The translations under genes were made by a program, and so were the position numbers. This document shows positions 8,766 to 18,645 of a stretch of 64,000 nucleotides of DNA, in pieces. Source of the DNA: a bacterium BMS3Abin06 (GTDB taxonomy: Bacteria; Nitrospirota; Thermodesulfovibrionia; UBA6902). Below the pieces are notes generated by a model. It was not told the DNA's origin. It saw only the letters and a program-made list of their open reading frames with translations, and ran no database searches. The DNA is taken from assembly GCA_002897895.1 (NCBI GenBank), contig BDSY01000019.1, positions 1-64,000 of the forward strand, read 5' to 3'. The first letter of the stretch is position 1. Each line of letters opens with the position of its first letter.

Positions 8766-9368
8766 TTATTCGCTTATTTTCTCCCCAAGCTGGAACCTTG
8801 CAAAGCGTTTGATCAAAATATTTTCTCCAAGTCTGGCAACTTTTTCTACAATCAGATCTTTAATTTTTTGCTTGCCGTCAGGGTCTTTCACAAAAACCTG
8901 ATCCATAAGGCACATGTCACTGTAAAATTTTTCGAGCTTCCCCTCAATGATCTTTTCAACTACCTGCGGGGGTTTATTTTCTACCTGGGATGCATATATT
9001 GTCTTTTCCTTCTCTATAACTTCAGCTGGAATCTCCTCCCTCCTGACATAAAAAGGATTTGATGCAGCAATATGCATGGCAATATCCTTGACAAGTTCCC
9101 TGAAGTCGTCTGTCTTCGCAACAAAATCGGTTTCGCAATTAACCTCCACAAGAACACCGATTTTGCCCATATGGATATAAGAGCCTATTAATCCCTCGGA
9201 TGCCTCTCTTGATGCCTTTTTAGCAGCCATTGCAAGACCTTTCTGCCTGAGGATATCCATTGCTTTTTCAATGTCCCCGGCTGCCTCGGTAAGGGCATGC
9301 TTGCAGTCCATCATGCCCACGCCTGTCTGTTCTCTTAATTCTTTTATGGTGCCTGCTGTAATATTCAT
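8766..9368 (-). CDS. tsf: Elongation factor Ts, short form, 200 aa
   Basis: EF-Ts is the nucleotide exchange factor for EF-Tu. The N-terminal UBA-like helix block ([19 protein letters not shown]) and the EF-Tu-contacting [10 protein letters not shown] motif are present. At 200 residues it is the short form, about 80 residues less than the E. coli protein, because the core is a single compact subdomain. The ATG overlaps the rpsB stop by 4 nt (ATGA), which indicates translational coupling. Confidence 0.96.
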   Translation of the reverse strand: MNITAGTIKELREQTGVGMMDCKHALTEAAGDIEKAMDILRQKGLAMAAKKASREASEGLIGSYIHMGKIGVLVEVNCETDFVAKTDDFRELVKDIAMHIAASNPFYVRREEIPAEVIEKEKTIYASQVENKPPQVVEKIIEGKLEKFYSDMCLMDQVFVKDPDGKQKIKDLIVEKVARLGENILIKRFARFQLGEKISE

Positions 9369-10147
9369 CCGGTTACTTCCTCCTTCTCCTCTTTATCCTG
9401 CTTCTCTTCTTCAGCAATCTTTTCTTCAATAGCTTTCTTTTCAGCCGCTTCTTCAATAGTCTTATTTAAAATACTTCTGCCCTCAAGAACCGCTTCAGCC
9501 ATTTTGGATGTCATCAGTCTTATTGATCTGATCGCATCGTCATTGCCGGGCACCACATAGTCTATTTCATCCGGGTTGCAGTTGGTATCAACAAGGGCGA
9601 CAATCGGAATTGCCAGCTTTCTGGCTTCTGCAACGGCAATGGACTCTTTCTTGGGATCGATAATAATGATCGCCCCCGGCAGGGCATTCATCTCCTTTAC
9701 TCCACTGAGGTTTTTCTCAAGGCGCTGCCTCTCGGTTTCATATTTCGATACCTCTTTTTTGGTCAGGAGCCCGTAAGTGCCGTCCTCGTTCATCTTTTCG
9801 ATTTTCCTGAGTTTTTGTATTCCCTGCCTGACAGTCTTGAAATTCGTAAGCATGCCCCCGAGCCAGCGCTGGTTGACAAAATATGACTGTGATCTTTGAG
9901 ACTCCTCGATTATCACGTCCTGTGCCTGTTTTTTTGTCCCCACAAAAAGCACGGATTCCCCTTTGCTCGAAAGGTCTTTTACGAAGTTGTATGCGACTTC
10001 AAACATCTTGACGGTTTTCTGGAGATCAATAATATAAATGCCGTTACGCTGACCAAAGATATATTTTTTCATCTTTGGATTCCAGCGCTTGACCTGATGC
10101 CCGAAGTGGACACCGGCCTCCAGAAGCTCTTTCATAGTTACTACCAT
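9365..10147 (-). CDS. rpsB: 30S ribosomal protein S2, 260 aa
   Basis: S2 is a small-subunit protein. Diagnostic blocks are [40 protein letters not shown], and [27 protein letters not shown]. The acidic, lysine-rich C-terminal tail ([18 protein letters not shown]) is typical. A GGAGG site lies 6 nt before the ATG at 10147. It is the first gene of the rpsB-tsf-pyrH-frr operon. Confidence 0.97.
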   Translation of the reverse strand: MVVTMKELLEAGVHFGHQVKRWNPKMKKYIFGQRNGIYIIDLQKTVKMFEVAYNFVKDLSSKGESVLFVGTKKQAQDVIIEESQRSQSYFVNQRWLGGMLTNFKTVRQGIQKLRKIEKMNEDGTYGLLTKKEVSKYETERQRLEKNLSGVKEMNALPGAIIIIDPKKESIAVAEARKLAIPIVALVDTNCNPDEIDYVVPGNDDAIRSIRLMTSKMAEAVLEGRSILNKTIEEAAEKKAIEEKIAEEEKQDKEEKEEVTG

Positions 10148-10460
10148 AAATACCTCCTCAGTTTTGCCTCCGTCCTTCCTCCCTAAATCCCGATAAGCCG
10201 GAACACTGATAGAGAGAAGATTAGATGGACGTGTGTTTTATATTGAAAATTTATCTTCTGACTCCGGGTAATAATAAGACTATCATATGTAAAGGTGTCA
10301 TTGCAATAAATTTCCCTGTTTCAGCGTTAATTTTACCTTGCGCTTGCATAAAATCATCATTATCGTCCAATATTGATAAAGATCCGGTTTGTTTGTGCCG
10401 AATAACAAGGAGGCCGTGTCTTTAAGCTGAAAAGCTTCAAATAAAAGAGGGAGGAACAGA
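10148..10460. promoter_or_regulatory. Divergent intergenic region between rpsB and bactofilin gene
   Basis: This 313 bp region must carry the promoter of the rpsB operon (leftward) and of the bactofilin gene (rightward), since both start here. I cannot define a good -35/-10 pair with confidence. No convincing open frame and no clear autoregulatory S2 leader hairpin could be made out by eye. Confidence 0.4.
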
Positions 10461-11087
10461 ATGTTTAAAAAATGGGCATCGGAATCGGAGATGGAAGAAG
10501 TCAAAACAGATAATAATGGAAAAGATATTATTAGTGATATCAACAAAAAGACCGGCAAAGAGATCCGGCATGAAACTGGCGGGGACGAAAAAGTAAATAC
10601 CATCCTGAAGGGAAGCAAATTAATAGGCAATATCAATGTATCCTGCGATCTGGAATTGAGCGGGGATGTTGAAGGCAATATAACATCCGAAGGGAGTTCC
10701 AATATTGTTATTAAAGGCACGTGTAAAGGCAACATTAAAACAAAAGAAGGCAATGTCAATATTGAGGGTGAGTTAAATACCGGAAATATTACCGCAGGCA
10801 ATGATGTGAAAATCACGGGCAAATTTAACGGGGGAGAGGTAAAGGCAAAAGGCAGGATATATATAAACGGGGAATTTAACGGCAAGCTGGAAGGGAATGA
10901 AATAGAAATAGGACCCGACGCCAGCGGCAAAGGAGAGCTGTTTTACAGGGAATACATTGCTGTTTCCAGAGGGGCTAAAGTCGAAGGACAGATTTGCCGG
11001 ATTCAGAAGGAACTGACGCTTGTAAAGGATTCTCCTGAAAAAAAGGTGGTAGACTTTAAGACGCCTGCCGGGGAAATAAAAAAGTAA
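10461..11087 (+). CDS. Bactofilin family cytoskeletal protein, 208 aa
   Basis: Bactofilins polymerise without nucleotides and scaffold cell-shape or polar machinery at the membrane. The central region, about residues 45-165, is the right-handed beta-helix, visible as short repeats of the kind GNIxxxCxLxxxGxVxGNI, GTCKGNIKTKEGNVNIEGEL and GEFNGKLEGNEIEIG. The N-terminal 40 residues are charged and disordered, and the C-terminal tail carries K/E residues. An AGGGAGG-type site precedes the ATG. It appears monocistronic and faces a convergent flippase-like gene. Confidence 0.9.
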   Translation: MFKKWASESEMEEVKTDNNGKDIISDINKKTGKEIRHETGGDEKVNTILKGSKLIGNINVSCDLELSGDVEGNITSEGSSNIVIKGTCKGNIKTKEGNVNIEGELNTGNITAGNDVKITGKFNGGEVKAKGRIYINGEFNGKLEGNEIEIGPDASGKGELFYREYIAVSRGAKVEGQICRIQKELTLVKDSPEKKVVDFKTPAGEIKK

Positions 11088-11117
11088 CGCGAGGTTTCTT
11101 GATTTTTATGCATATGG

Positions 11118-12155
11118 TTACTCAGCCGCTTCTTCTACGGCCGATATCTTGCCGAAAGAAATATTTTCTTTCAGAGCAAAAATTGCTCCGATAATAACGG
11201 TGGTTCCCATTGCAACAAGCCATGCAACAATGCCGAAGCTCAGTGCAATTGCCTTCTGAATGCCGAATATTCCGTGCAGCGCAGTGACGCACCCTAAATG
11301 ATATGACCCGAGAAATCCGGGTGTTGGAGCAACAGTTATAAAAATAGCAACAGTCAGGCAGAGCACAATGAGCGAACTTATAACCGGAAGACTCTCCTCT
11401 ATGCCGAATGCCAGATAAAGCGGATAATAGGTGAAAATAAATGTAGCCCATATAAGAAAAGTGAGGGAAGCTGTGGCAAAAAATCCGCGCCGGTCCCTGA
11501 TAATCTTCAGACCTTCACTGAATGAGTGCACTAATCCAATGATTTTTTCACCCCATTTCCGGGGGAATGGTTTAACACATACTTCTACGGCTTTCATTGT
11601 CCAGTTATTTTTATATTGAAGGAGGAAAGAAAACAGGAAAATGAAGAGGCAGAGTGAAACACTGACCATTCCGAAAATCTTAACTTTAACGAGTAATTGA
11701 TTCCCGGTTGCGGCATCTCCCGAGACAAAGGCTTCCGGCATAAAAACAAGCACAAAAACCAGCAGAAGCAGCACCAGAGTCAGATCAAACAGCCGCTCGA
11801 TAAAGATAGTGGCAAAAGAAGAACTGAAGCTGATCCGCGCTTTTTTGCTGAGCAGGTATGCCCTGATGAACTCGCCAGCCCTTGCCGGGAGCATATTGGC
11901 CATAAACCCCACCATTAATGGTGAAAAGAGGTCAGAGGTCTTTACTTCCTTTACAGAACGAACAAAATAACGCCACCGCATTGCCCTTAACAGATAACTC
12001 AGGATAACCAGGGATATTGCAGGGAAAAGATAGATGTAATGTACTGAAAGAAGCGCGTTCCCGAGTTCAGCGATCTTTACGCCCCGGAAGGCATAAAATA
12101 AGGACAAAGCTATAATAACAAGGCCTATAACAAGATGAAGATATTTTTTATTCAT
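11118..12155 (-). CDS. Flippase-like (UPF0104 / LPG synthase TM domain) membrane protein, 345 aa
   Basis: This is a polytopic inner-membrane protein with about eight hydrophobic segments. It carries the family pattern SYLLRAMRWRYFV near residue 58 and FMANMLPARAGEFIRAYLLSKK near residue 90, which are hallmarks of the lysylphosphatidylglycerol synthase transmembrane (AglD/UPF0104) family. It lacks the soluble synthase domain of MprF, so lipid aminoacylation is not implied. Relatives are proposed flippases or transport accessories for lipid-linked substrates. C-terminal APTPGFLGSYHLG matches the conserved P-x-PG-x-G block. Substrate unknown. Confidence 0.8.
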   Translation of the reverse strand: MNKKYLHLVIGLVIIALSLFYAFRGVKIAELGNALLSVHYIYLFPAISLVILSYLLRAMRWRYFVRSVKEVKTSDLFSPLMVGFMANMLPARAGEFIRAYLLSKKARISFSSSFATIFIERLFDLTLVLLLLVFVLVFMPEAFVSGDAATGNQLLVKVKIFGMVSVSLCLFIFLFSFLLQYKNNWTMKAVEVCVKPFPRKWGEKIIGLVHSFSEGLKIIRDRRGFFATASLTFLIWATFIFTYYPLYLAFGIEESLPVISSLIVLCLTVAIFITVAPTPGFLGSYHLGCVTALHGIFGIQKAIALSFGIVAWLVAMGTTVIIGAIFALKENISFGKISAVEEAAE

Positions 12156-12669
12156 GGAGTCTCCGCTTGGATTATTATAGTATAGCTGTAAAAATCATTA
12201 ACAAGCAAGCAGACCCCAAGTCATTTTTACACGGGGAAGCGAACTAATAAAGATGGGATTTTGCAGGTTTTTGTATACACTGATATTGCTGCCTGCTCAG
12301 ATAATCAGGCCAAGACGAAAGATAGTATATCGATTGCATGGGTATAATCCTTTTCAGCAGACTTTTGATTCAAAGATATCCAATTCTCAAAAGTCAATTT
12401 CCTGTCCCGGTTGCCCCTGGCTATTCAATGGACTTTTGAGTTATTTATGGTTATTATTATCTATAAAGCAAGATTTGGTATTAAGGCAAGCGTTCAGTTA
12501 TCAGCTTTCAGCAAAGGCATGATATTGCTGGAAAGTGCTCAGGTTCTATCTGTTATCTATCATCAAAGTAACCGATTATTTATTTTAAATATTGATAGCT
12601 GAACTATTCAGGATTTGTTATTTAGATGGCATTGAGAGAAGATAAGCCGGAAAGCTCGGGTAAAACCTC
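12156..12669. other. 514 bp gene-free region with a dispersed-repeat fragment
   Basis: No frame here has convincing coding character; an open frame at 12253-12522 lacks a ribosome-binding site and family features. At 12495-12512 lies CAGTTATCAGCTTTCAGC. The complement of a longer version of the same sequence is found at 37323-37347, so this is a copy of a short dispersed repeat. The promoter of the SNF2 gene should lie towards the right end, but I cannot define it. Confidence 0.5.
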
Positions 12670-14961
12670 ATGATATTTGAAACACCTCAGGACACATATA
12701 ATGCCTACCAGCGGTTTTTGAAAAAGGGGCAATTCAAAAAGGCATACCGCTGTCTTGAAAAAATGCTGCACGAGTTCCCTGATGATGAAGAACTTTTAGA
12801 TAATATTGTTGATCTCTGTCTTGTTTTCTGGGAAAATCCCAGGATGGCGCGGCCGTGGTTACAGAAGCTCATAACCATGCGGACTTTCTGGATTGATTAT
12901 ACTTCTTTAAGCCAGGTGGAGGCTTCACTGGAAAATATTACAAAGGCAAAGGAGTATCTCAAGACAGCAAGAAAACTGCAGAAAAAGCAGTCCCGGATAA
13001 TGCCTCCCAAAGAGAATCCCAAAAAAGTTTTTGCCGGAATTGAAGATTTTATTAAATTCAAGGAATGGAATCTGCTTGCAAAACAGGATATTAAAATAAA
13101 AACCGATGTTATGACCACGGATACAGAGGTCAGGTTTAAAAAAGAACGAAAGATAAATATCAGTGAGAAGGTGAAGAAACCTCCGACAAAGGTTGTTCCC
13201 GCAGATGCCGTTAAAGCAATGCCCTTGCCTGAGCCGGAACCAATTCCCGCGTATACCATCCCTCTGAAAATATCCCCCTTTAATGAAGAGAAGTTCAGGC
13301 CGTTTATTGAGGGCGGGAAGTCAACGCTGAATGAATGCCGGCTTTTAACTGATTACATGCAGATGACTGTCCGGAGCGGCTTTGATGATCTTTTGTGCAT
13401 AGATGCGATGACCGGCATTGAAAAATACTGGTATCAGGTTGAAACAGTCAAAAAGGTGCTCAAGCAATTTCACGGAAGGGTGCTTTTGTGTGACGAGGTG
13501 GGGCTCGGGAAGACTATAGAGGCAGGGATGCTCATAAAAGAATACCTGATGAGAGGCATGATTAAAAATGTCCTTATACTTACCCCTGCGCCTCTCGTAT
13601 CCCAGTGGAAGGAGGAGATGCTCTCCAAATTTCATATCGAGTTTCTGACAACGGACGATGTTGAATTTCAGGCGGACTCCGATAGCTTCTGGAAGAACAG
13701 ATTCATAATTGCATCTATTAATACGGCAAAGAGCAGCAAAAATAAGCCGTCGGTAATTGAACGGTTCTATGACCTCGTGGTTGTTGATGAGGCGCATCAC
13801 CTGAGAAACAGGCGCACCCTGTCGTGGAAACTCGTTAATCAGATTAAAAAGAAATTCATCTTTCTCCTGAGCGCAACGCCGGTGCAGAACAATCTCATTG
13901 AGCTTTTCAATCTTATTACTCTTTTGAAGCCCGGACAGTTCAAGACAGAGAAGCTCTTCAAGCAGGAGTATGTGAAAAGGGGCAATCAGAAGGTCCCGGC
14001 CAATAAAGAAAAATTGAGAGAGCTCTTAAGGGATGTGATGATAAGAAATACAAGGAGCGCCATAGACCTGAAGCTCCCGAAGAGATTTGCCACAACTATC
14101 AGGGTCGAGCCTACGGATATTGAAAGGAAAGTTTACGGCATTATCAGCGGTTATCTCAGAAGAGATGATTTAAAAAAACCGGTGATCAATCTCCTTCTGA
14201 AAGAGGCGGGCAGCAGCCCGTTTGCATTAAAGAAAAGCCTTATGAAAATCATGCCATCTGATAAAGGGGGGCAGGGGGGATTAAAGGATATCATTGATGC
14301 CCTCAATGATACCGGGGACATCAGCAAAGGCAAGGCCCTTCTGGAAATACTCATGAAAAATCCCCGTGAAAAAAAGATTATCTTTACACAGTACATAAAG
14401 ACCATGGACTACATTACCGACCTGCTGGCAAGGGAGGAAATCCCTTATGTTACTTTCAGCGGCAGTATGAATGTGAAGCAGAAGGATGCGGCAATTGCAA
14501 GATTCAGGGATGACATGCCCGTCCTTGTCTCCACCGAGTCCGGCGGGGAAGGAAGGAATATGCAGTTCTGCAATACAATCATAAACTTCGACCTCCCATG
14601 GAACCCGATGAAAATCGAACAGCGAATCGGGAGGCTTCACAGGATCGGGCAGACCAGGGATGTGTTTATATTCAACCTTTCCGTAAAGGACACGCTCGAG
14701 AATTATATCATAGACATACTTGACAGCAAGATAAACATGTTTGAGATGGTCATAGGAGAGATAGAGCCTATTCTCGGGCATCTTGGTGAAGAGCGGGACT
14801 TTGAAGACATAATTATGGAACTCTGGCTTAAAAGCAAAGATGAGGATGCCCTTAAACAGGGCTTTGACCGGCTCGGCAATGAGATGGTAAATGCCAAGGC
14901 CGAATATATTAAATCAAAGGCGCTCGATGAAGAGATATTCGGCGAGGACTATGAGACGTAA
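12670..14961 (+). CDS. SNF2-family helicase with N-terminal helical (TPR-like) region, 763 aa
   Basis: This is a superfamily 2 ATP-dependent translocase of the SNF2/RapA type. Residues 1-110 contain helical repeats of TPR character (AYQRFLKKGQFKKAYRCLEKML), followed by a low-complexity lysine/proline linker to about 200. Helicase motifs follow: Walker A DEVGLGKTIEAG at 275-286, motif II DEAHH near 373, motif III LLSATPVQNN near 400, and motif VI QRIGRLHRIGQ near 650. Such proteins move on double-stranded DNA or remodel protein-nucleic acid complexes. The partner gene starts 58 bp downstream on the same strand and encodes a coiled-coil zinc-ribbon protein, and a dynamin-like GTPase gene converges. 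I do not recognise this as a described defence or repair system. A glycine-rich insert (SDKGGQGG) near residue 530 separates the two RecA lobes. Confidence 0.9.
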   Translation: MIFETPQDTYNAYQRFLKKGQFKKAYRCLEKMLHEFPDDEELLDNIVDLCLVFWENPRMARPWLQKLITMRTFWIDYTSLSQVEASLENITKAKEYLKTARKLQKKQSRIMPPKENPKKVFAGIEDFIKFKEWNLLAKQDIKIKTDVMTTDTEVRFKKERKINISEKVKKPPTKVVPADAVKAMPLPEPEPIPAYTIPLKISPFNEEKFRPFIEGGKSTLNECRLLTDYMQMTVRSGFDDLLCIDAMTGIEKYWYQVETVKKVLKQFHGRVLLCDEVGLGKTIEAGMLIKEYLMRGMIKNVLILTPAPLVSQWKEEMLSKFHIEFLTTDDVEFQADSDSFWKNRFIIASINTAKSSKNKPSVIERFYDLVVVDEAHHLRNRRTLSWKLVNQIKKKFIFLLSATPVQNNLIELFNLITLLKPGQFKTEKLFKQEYVKRGNQKVPANKEKLRELLRDVMIRNTRSAIDLKLPKRFATTIRVEPTDIERKVYGIISGYLRRDDLKKPVINLLLKEAGSSPFALKKSLMKIMPSDKGGQGGLKDIIDALNDTGDISKGKALLEILMKNPREKKIIFTQYIKTMDYITDLLAREEIPYVTFSGSMNVKQKDAAIARFRDDMPVLVSTESGGEGRNMQFCNTIINFDLPWNPMKIEQRIGRLHRIGQTRDVFIFNLSVKDTLENYIIDILDSKINMFEMVIGEIEPILGHLGEERDFEDIIMELWLKSKDEDALKQGFDRLGNEMVNAKAEYIKSKALDEEIFGEDYET

Positions 14962-15019
14962 AAACAGGGTGCAGGGTTCGGGAATAGAAAGACATTAAGA
15001 CACAAAGTAATAGATAACT

Positions 15020-16162
15020 ATGAATAAGACATTGTCTGAAGTTATAGCTGACATATTGATACACAACGGCGCTGTTATAGAAAAGAAGGATGACGGGTGT
15101 CTTGAATTTCTTGCCACTGAGACACTTGCAGACAAACTCGGTCTTCCTGATTACGGCAGGCTGCGGTTTGGCTACAATGACTCATCAGGGGATGCAATCT
15201 CTGCGACATATGATTCCGAGCTGTTTAAGGCAATGGCAAAATTGTTGAAAGGCAAAGGAGAATTTTCTGTTGCTTCATTCGAATCCTCCTGCCCGAATAC
15301 CGGAAAACTGCTTAAGAACCTGAATGAGACGATAGTCCTGAACAATGCTGCCTTCCGCCTGGAAAAGTCAGAGACAAAAGAGATTTCTTATTTATTATGC
15401 TATTTCAAATACACGGCCATATCCGATGAAAAGCGTGAGGGCATTGCACAGGTCCTGATAAATGAGCTGAATCTTTCCGCCATACCGTTTGAAGACGGTC
15501 TTCCCGGACTTGAAGATTCAGGAGAAGGATCAGCAGGTATTGAGAGACAAGACATCGAGACAGTATTCCGGTCCTCGTATTCCGCCGGGGTTGAAATGGT
15601 AAAGGAAAGGCTTAAGGACTTTGTCAGGAGCCTTGAGAGGAGGCTTAACCGCGATATACGCAGGGTGCATGAATATTATGAGATCCTCAAAAATGAGGCA
15701 GGAATTGCAATAGAAAAGAAAACAGCTTCCACAGGAGACCGGAGAGTCAGGGAAGAAGAGATTGAGAGGCAGCTGAAAAAGAAGATAAACGCCATTGAAA
15801 CAGAGTGCAAATGGAAGGTCCAGGACCTGATAACCAAATACTCCCTGAATATACAAATAGAACCGCTCTCAATTATTCGCATAGAGACACAATCACCCGT
15901 ATTATGGATAAACATAAGGAGAAGGCTCGCCTCAAGGTCATTCCCCGTTACTTATAATCCGCTAATTAAAGAGCTGGATGCTTTGCCGTGCGAGTTATGT
16001 TTTAACCCGAAGAAGCCTTATTTTATATGCGACAACAAACTTCACATCATTTGCAGCACATGTTTTAAAATATGCCCTGACTGCGGAAAACAATACTGCG
16101 GAGCTTGTCATATAAACGGATGCCCTAAATGCGGCAATAAAATAAAATCCGGCAGGAAGTGA
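15020..16162 (+). CDS. Coiled-coil protein with C-terminal zinc-ribbon cluster, 380 aa, SNF2 partner
   Basis: I do not recognise the family. Residues 1-150 look globular (mixed alpha/beta). Residues about 190-275 are strongly charged and heptad-like (VKERLKDFVRSLERRLNRDIRRVHEYYEIL and onward), predicting a long coiled coil. The last 60 residues hold a dense set of cysteine pairs: CELC, CSTC, CPDC, CGAC and CPKC, with extra Cys/His between them. That is enough ligands for two or three zinc sites of ribbon or treble-clef type. It starts 58 bp after the SNF2 helicase gene on the same strand, so the two are probably one operon. The zinc module could target the helicase to nucleic acid or protein. 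This function is inferred from architecture only. Confidence 0.75.
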   Translation: MNKTLSEVIADILIHNGAVIEKKDDGCLEFLATETLADKLGLPDYGRLRFGYNDSSGDAISATYDSELFKAMAKLLKGKGEFSVASFESSCPNTGKLLKNLNETIVLNNAAFRLEKSETKEISYLLCYFKYTAISDEKREGIAQVLINELNLSAIPFEDGLPGLEDSGEGSAGIERQDIETVFRSSYSAGVEMVKERLKDFVRSLERRLNRDIRRVHEYYEILKNEAGIAIEKKTASTGDRRVREEEIERQLKKKINAIETECKWKVQDLITKYSLNIQIEPLSIIRIETQSPVLWINIRRRLASRSFPVTYNPLIKELDALPCELCFNPKKPYFICDNKLHIICSTCFKICPDCGKQYCGACHINGCPKCGNKIKSGRK

Positions 16163-16217
16163 CAGTTTAATATTTTTTTCGATATTTCAGTATCCTAACT
16201 ATATCGGAGAACACATA

Positions 16218-18467
16218 TCAGGCAGTCTGGACAATCGCTTTCCCGGCCCTGTTGATAGTTTCCTGTATGTCCTCTGCATTCATGGCCACACGATCAAGAA
16301 ATTCTATCATATCTTCCCGCTCACTGCCTTTTTTCTCCATCATCATCTCCAATACCTTTACATCTGCATTGTATGATTGAAACCGCTCAATCAGAAGCTG
16401 GTGGAGATATTCCACTGCTGCATTGAGGAGCCTGGAGACATATTGAAATTTAAAATTTTCGCGGTAATTTTCAAAATGAAATACGATAGCTTTCTCGGTT
16501 TCGCGTTTAATAAGCATAAACCCGTCGGCCAGGGCAAGCATCTGTTCTTCTTTCTCCTGTTCCGGGGTTTTTTTAAATGCCTTTTTAATAAATTTTTTCA
16601 GAGAATAGAAACCGAGGCGCATTACAGCGCCGGTTCTCACTTTTGCGGAATATCGCAGGGCGGCAGTGGATGAAGGCAATGATAAGCCGGCTACCCTCTT
16701 TATAATATTAATATCCAGGAGGTGCTGCACATCATCGGCAAAGCCGTTGATTTCACTGAAAGAGTTGTTGATAACGGCCTTTAATTCAGCGATGTCATCT
16801 GATGCCAGGGACTGGTAAGGTCCGGCAATAGACTCCAGAGATGACTGGATACGGCCTTCTATTCCCTTGGAAAACCGGGCAATTTCCGGGTTAACGGTAT
16901 TAGTCATAAACGCATCCAGTGCCTGCTTGAATTCCTGGAATACGTGGTAAAGGGTATTTGAAAACCCGGAAGCCGTCAGCTTTTCCCTGTAGTCTTCAGT
17001 TGAAATCGTATATTGCCGCACAAAGTTTGAAGTCTGCTCTACAATACTGCCCGAATAGATATTGAAAAACTTGTCGATCTCCGCTTTCAGTTCCCTCATG
17101 ACTTTGTCTTTGGCGCCGCTCAGTGTGTTTTTTACCAGGGATTTGATCTGTTCCATCCGCTCCTGGTGATGTTTCATTTTTTTAATGATTGACGAGGCCC
17201 CCTCAACATCCTTCCTCATGAGTTCCTTATTCATGAGTGCCCAGCGCTCGGCACCGGCAGCCATTACCTCCATTCGTGCAAGGTGATTCTTTATCAGAAG
17301 GTCGAACCGGTCGCGGGTGAGTTTGCTGTTCAGGTAAGTCTCAAATCTCTCTGTTTCATTGTTTGAAAAGGCCACCACGTCTTTTTCCGCCATCCACTGA
17401 TCGAGGCGAAGGCTGTCGCGTTTAGTTAAGTTTACGGACGAGACACTGAACAGGTTGAACAATGCAGAAAATGTGTAGAGATCCGGGTCCGGCCTTATCA
17501 GGGCCAGTTCTTCCCTGGCCTTGTCTACAACTTTGTTCAGATCTTCCAGAGACTCATGTTCACTTAAATCGATATTCACGACAAAAAGAATATTTTCCAG
17601 TATCCCCATTTTCTTTATCATTGAGAGAAACCGGATATCCGCCTGCCGGAGCCCTGTGCGGCTGCTGATAACATATACAATAAGATGGGTTCGCAGCAGA
17701 TAGTCCTGGATCATGGCAAGATGAAGCGGGTTGGGGGAATCACTCCCCTGGCAGTCGGCGATCTCAATGGAGCGGTCAATAGTGTCATCGTTGATTTCAA
17801 GTTCTATGTCTTTTAAATAAACGGCTAATGCATCATCACCGACATAAGTCCGGTGCTCGGGAAAACGCTCGCCACTGAATTCGGTAGTCATGGATTCAGC
17901 GGAGATCATCTCATTGACAAGGTCGTACCCTTTTAAGTACAGGGAGAGCAGTATGCTGTTGGTATTGCGGACCCCGTCCGTAATGAGCAGGTCATTGCTC
18001 AATCCCTCCAGGGCGCGGCGAAGAGACCGACGGTCCCGTTCACGCCGGATGTCAAATGGCTTATCATCCGCCTGGCGTTCCCACGAAGGCAGCATGACCA
18101 GGGCCTGTTCAATATCTGCGTTTATCTCATCCCATGACTTAAAAAAGAGAACGGCCTTTAAGTTTTTTCCACTGCGGATGCGGGTAACAATTGATGTCAC
18201 AATCCCCGCGCCCCTTTTCAGATAGTCGCCCCTGAAAAGCGAATTGACGAATGTGCTTTTGCCGGATTTGACCGCACCGACTACAGCAACGCGAACCACC
18301 TCCTCGCTGATCTGGTGATGAATGTCTTTACAGGCCTTATGCCACTCGTGAAACCGGCTGTCCGCAATATCCGGCCTGCTTTGTACGGTGGACAACAAAG
18401 AAGAGAGCGATTCATTAATACCGAGCAATTCTTCCTTGAGGCTGCTATATGTTTCTTTCATCGTCAT
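16218..18467 (-). CDS. Dynamin-family large GTPase, 749 aa
   Basis: This is a bacterial dynamin-like protein. The GTPase domain has G1 GAVKSGKS at about residues 64-71, the G2 threonine region after VTSIVTR, G3 DCQGSDSPNP (DxxG type) and a G4-like VVNIDLSE. It is followed by a long helical stalk (residues about 380-560), then a region near 610-660 with a paired hydrophobic/basic patch (RYSAKVRTGAVMRLGFYSLKKFIKKAFKK) that could bind membrane. Family members remodel membranes, and some act in phage defence. The frame is open to 18599, but the upstream part reads unlike the family, so I chose the ATG at 18467 (18461 is equally possible). It converges on the SNF2/zinc-ribbon pair, with 55 bp between the stops. 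Confidence 0.88.
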   Translation of the reverse strand: MTMKETYSSLKEELLGINESLSSLLSTVQSRPDIADSRFHEWHKACKDIHHQISEEVVRVAVVGAVKSGKSTFVNSLFRGDYLKRGAGIVTSIVTRIRSGKNLKAVLFFKSWDEINADIEQALVMLPSWERQADDKPFDIRRERDRRSLRRALEGLSNDLLITDGVRNTNSILLSLYLKGYDLVNEMISAESMTTEFSGERFPEHRTYVGDDALAVYLKDIELEINDDTIDRSIEIADCQGSDSPNPLHLAMIQDYLLRTHLIVYVISSRTGLRQADIRFLSMIKKMGILENILFVVNIDLSEHESLEDLNKVVDKAREELALIRPDPDLYTFSALFNLFSVSSVNLTKRDSLRLDQWMAEKDVVAFSNNETERFETYLNSKLTRDRFDLLIKNHLARMEVMAAGAERWALMNKELMRKDVEGASSIIKKMKHHQERMEQIKSLVKNTLSGAKDKVMRELKAEIDKFFNIYSGSIVEQTSNFVRQYTISTEDYREKLTASGFSNTLYHVFQEFKQALDAFMTNTVNPEIARFSKGIEGRIQSSLESIAGPYQSLASDDIAELKAVINNSFSEINGFADDVQHLLDINIIKRVAGLSLPSSTAALRYSAKVRTGAVMRLGFYSLKKFIKKAFKKTPEQEKEEQMLALADGFMLIKRETEKAIVFHFENYRENFKFQYVSRLLNAAVEYLHQLLIERFQSYNADVKVLEMMMEKKGSEREDMIEFLDRVAMNAEDIQETINRAGKAIVQTA

Positions 18468-18645
18468 GGTTTCAACTGCCTTATAGCCTGAAATTTTTTT
18501 CAAGAAAAAAACTATTATATCACGACAACGGCAATTAAGAAAACTTCCCGACAAATTGGACAAGATGATAGTGATTTCAGTAAAATCAAAGACAGACAAG
18601 CAACTTTACAGGTAAATACTCTTTAACCGGGCCGGATAACATAAA

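Noticed and set aside
12253-12522. Frame of 89 codons before the SNF2 gene
   Set aside because: No ribosome-binding site, and its 3' part is a dispersed repeat.
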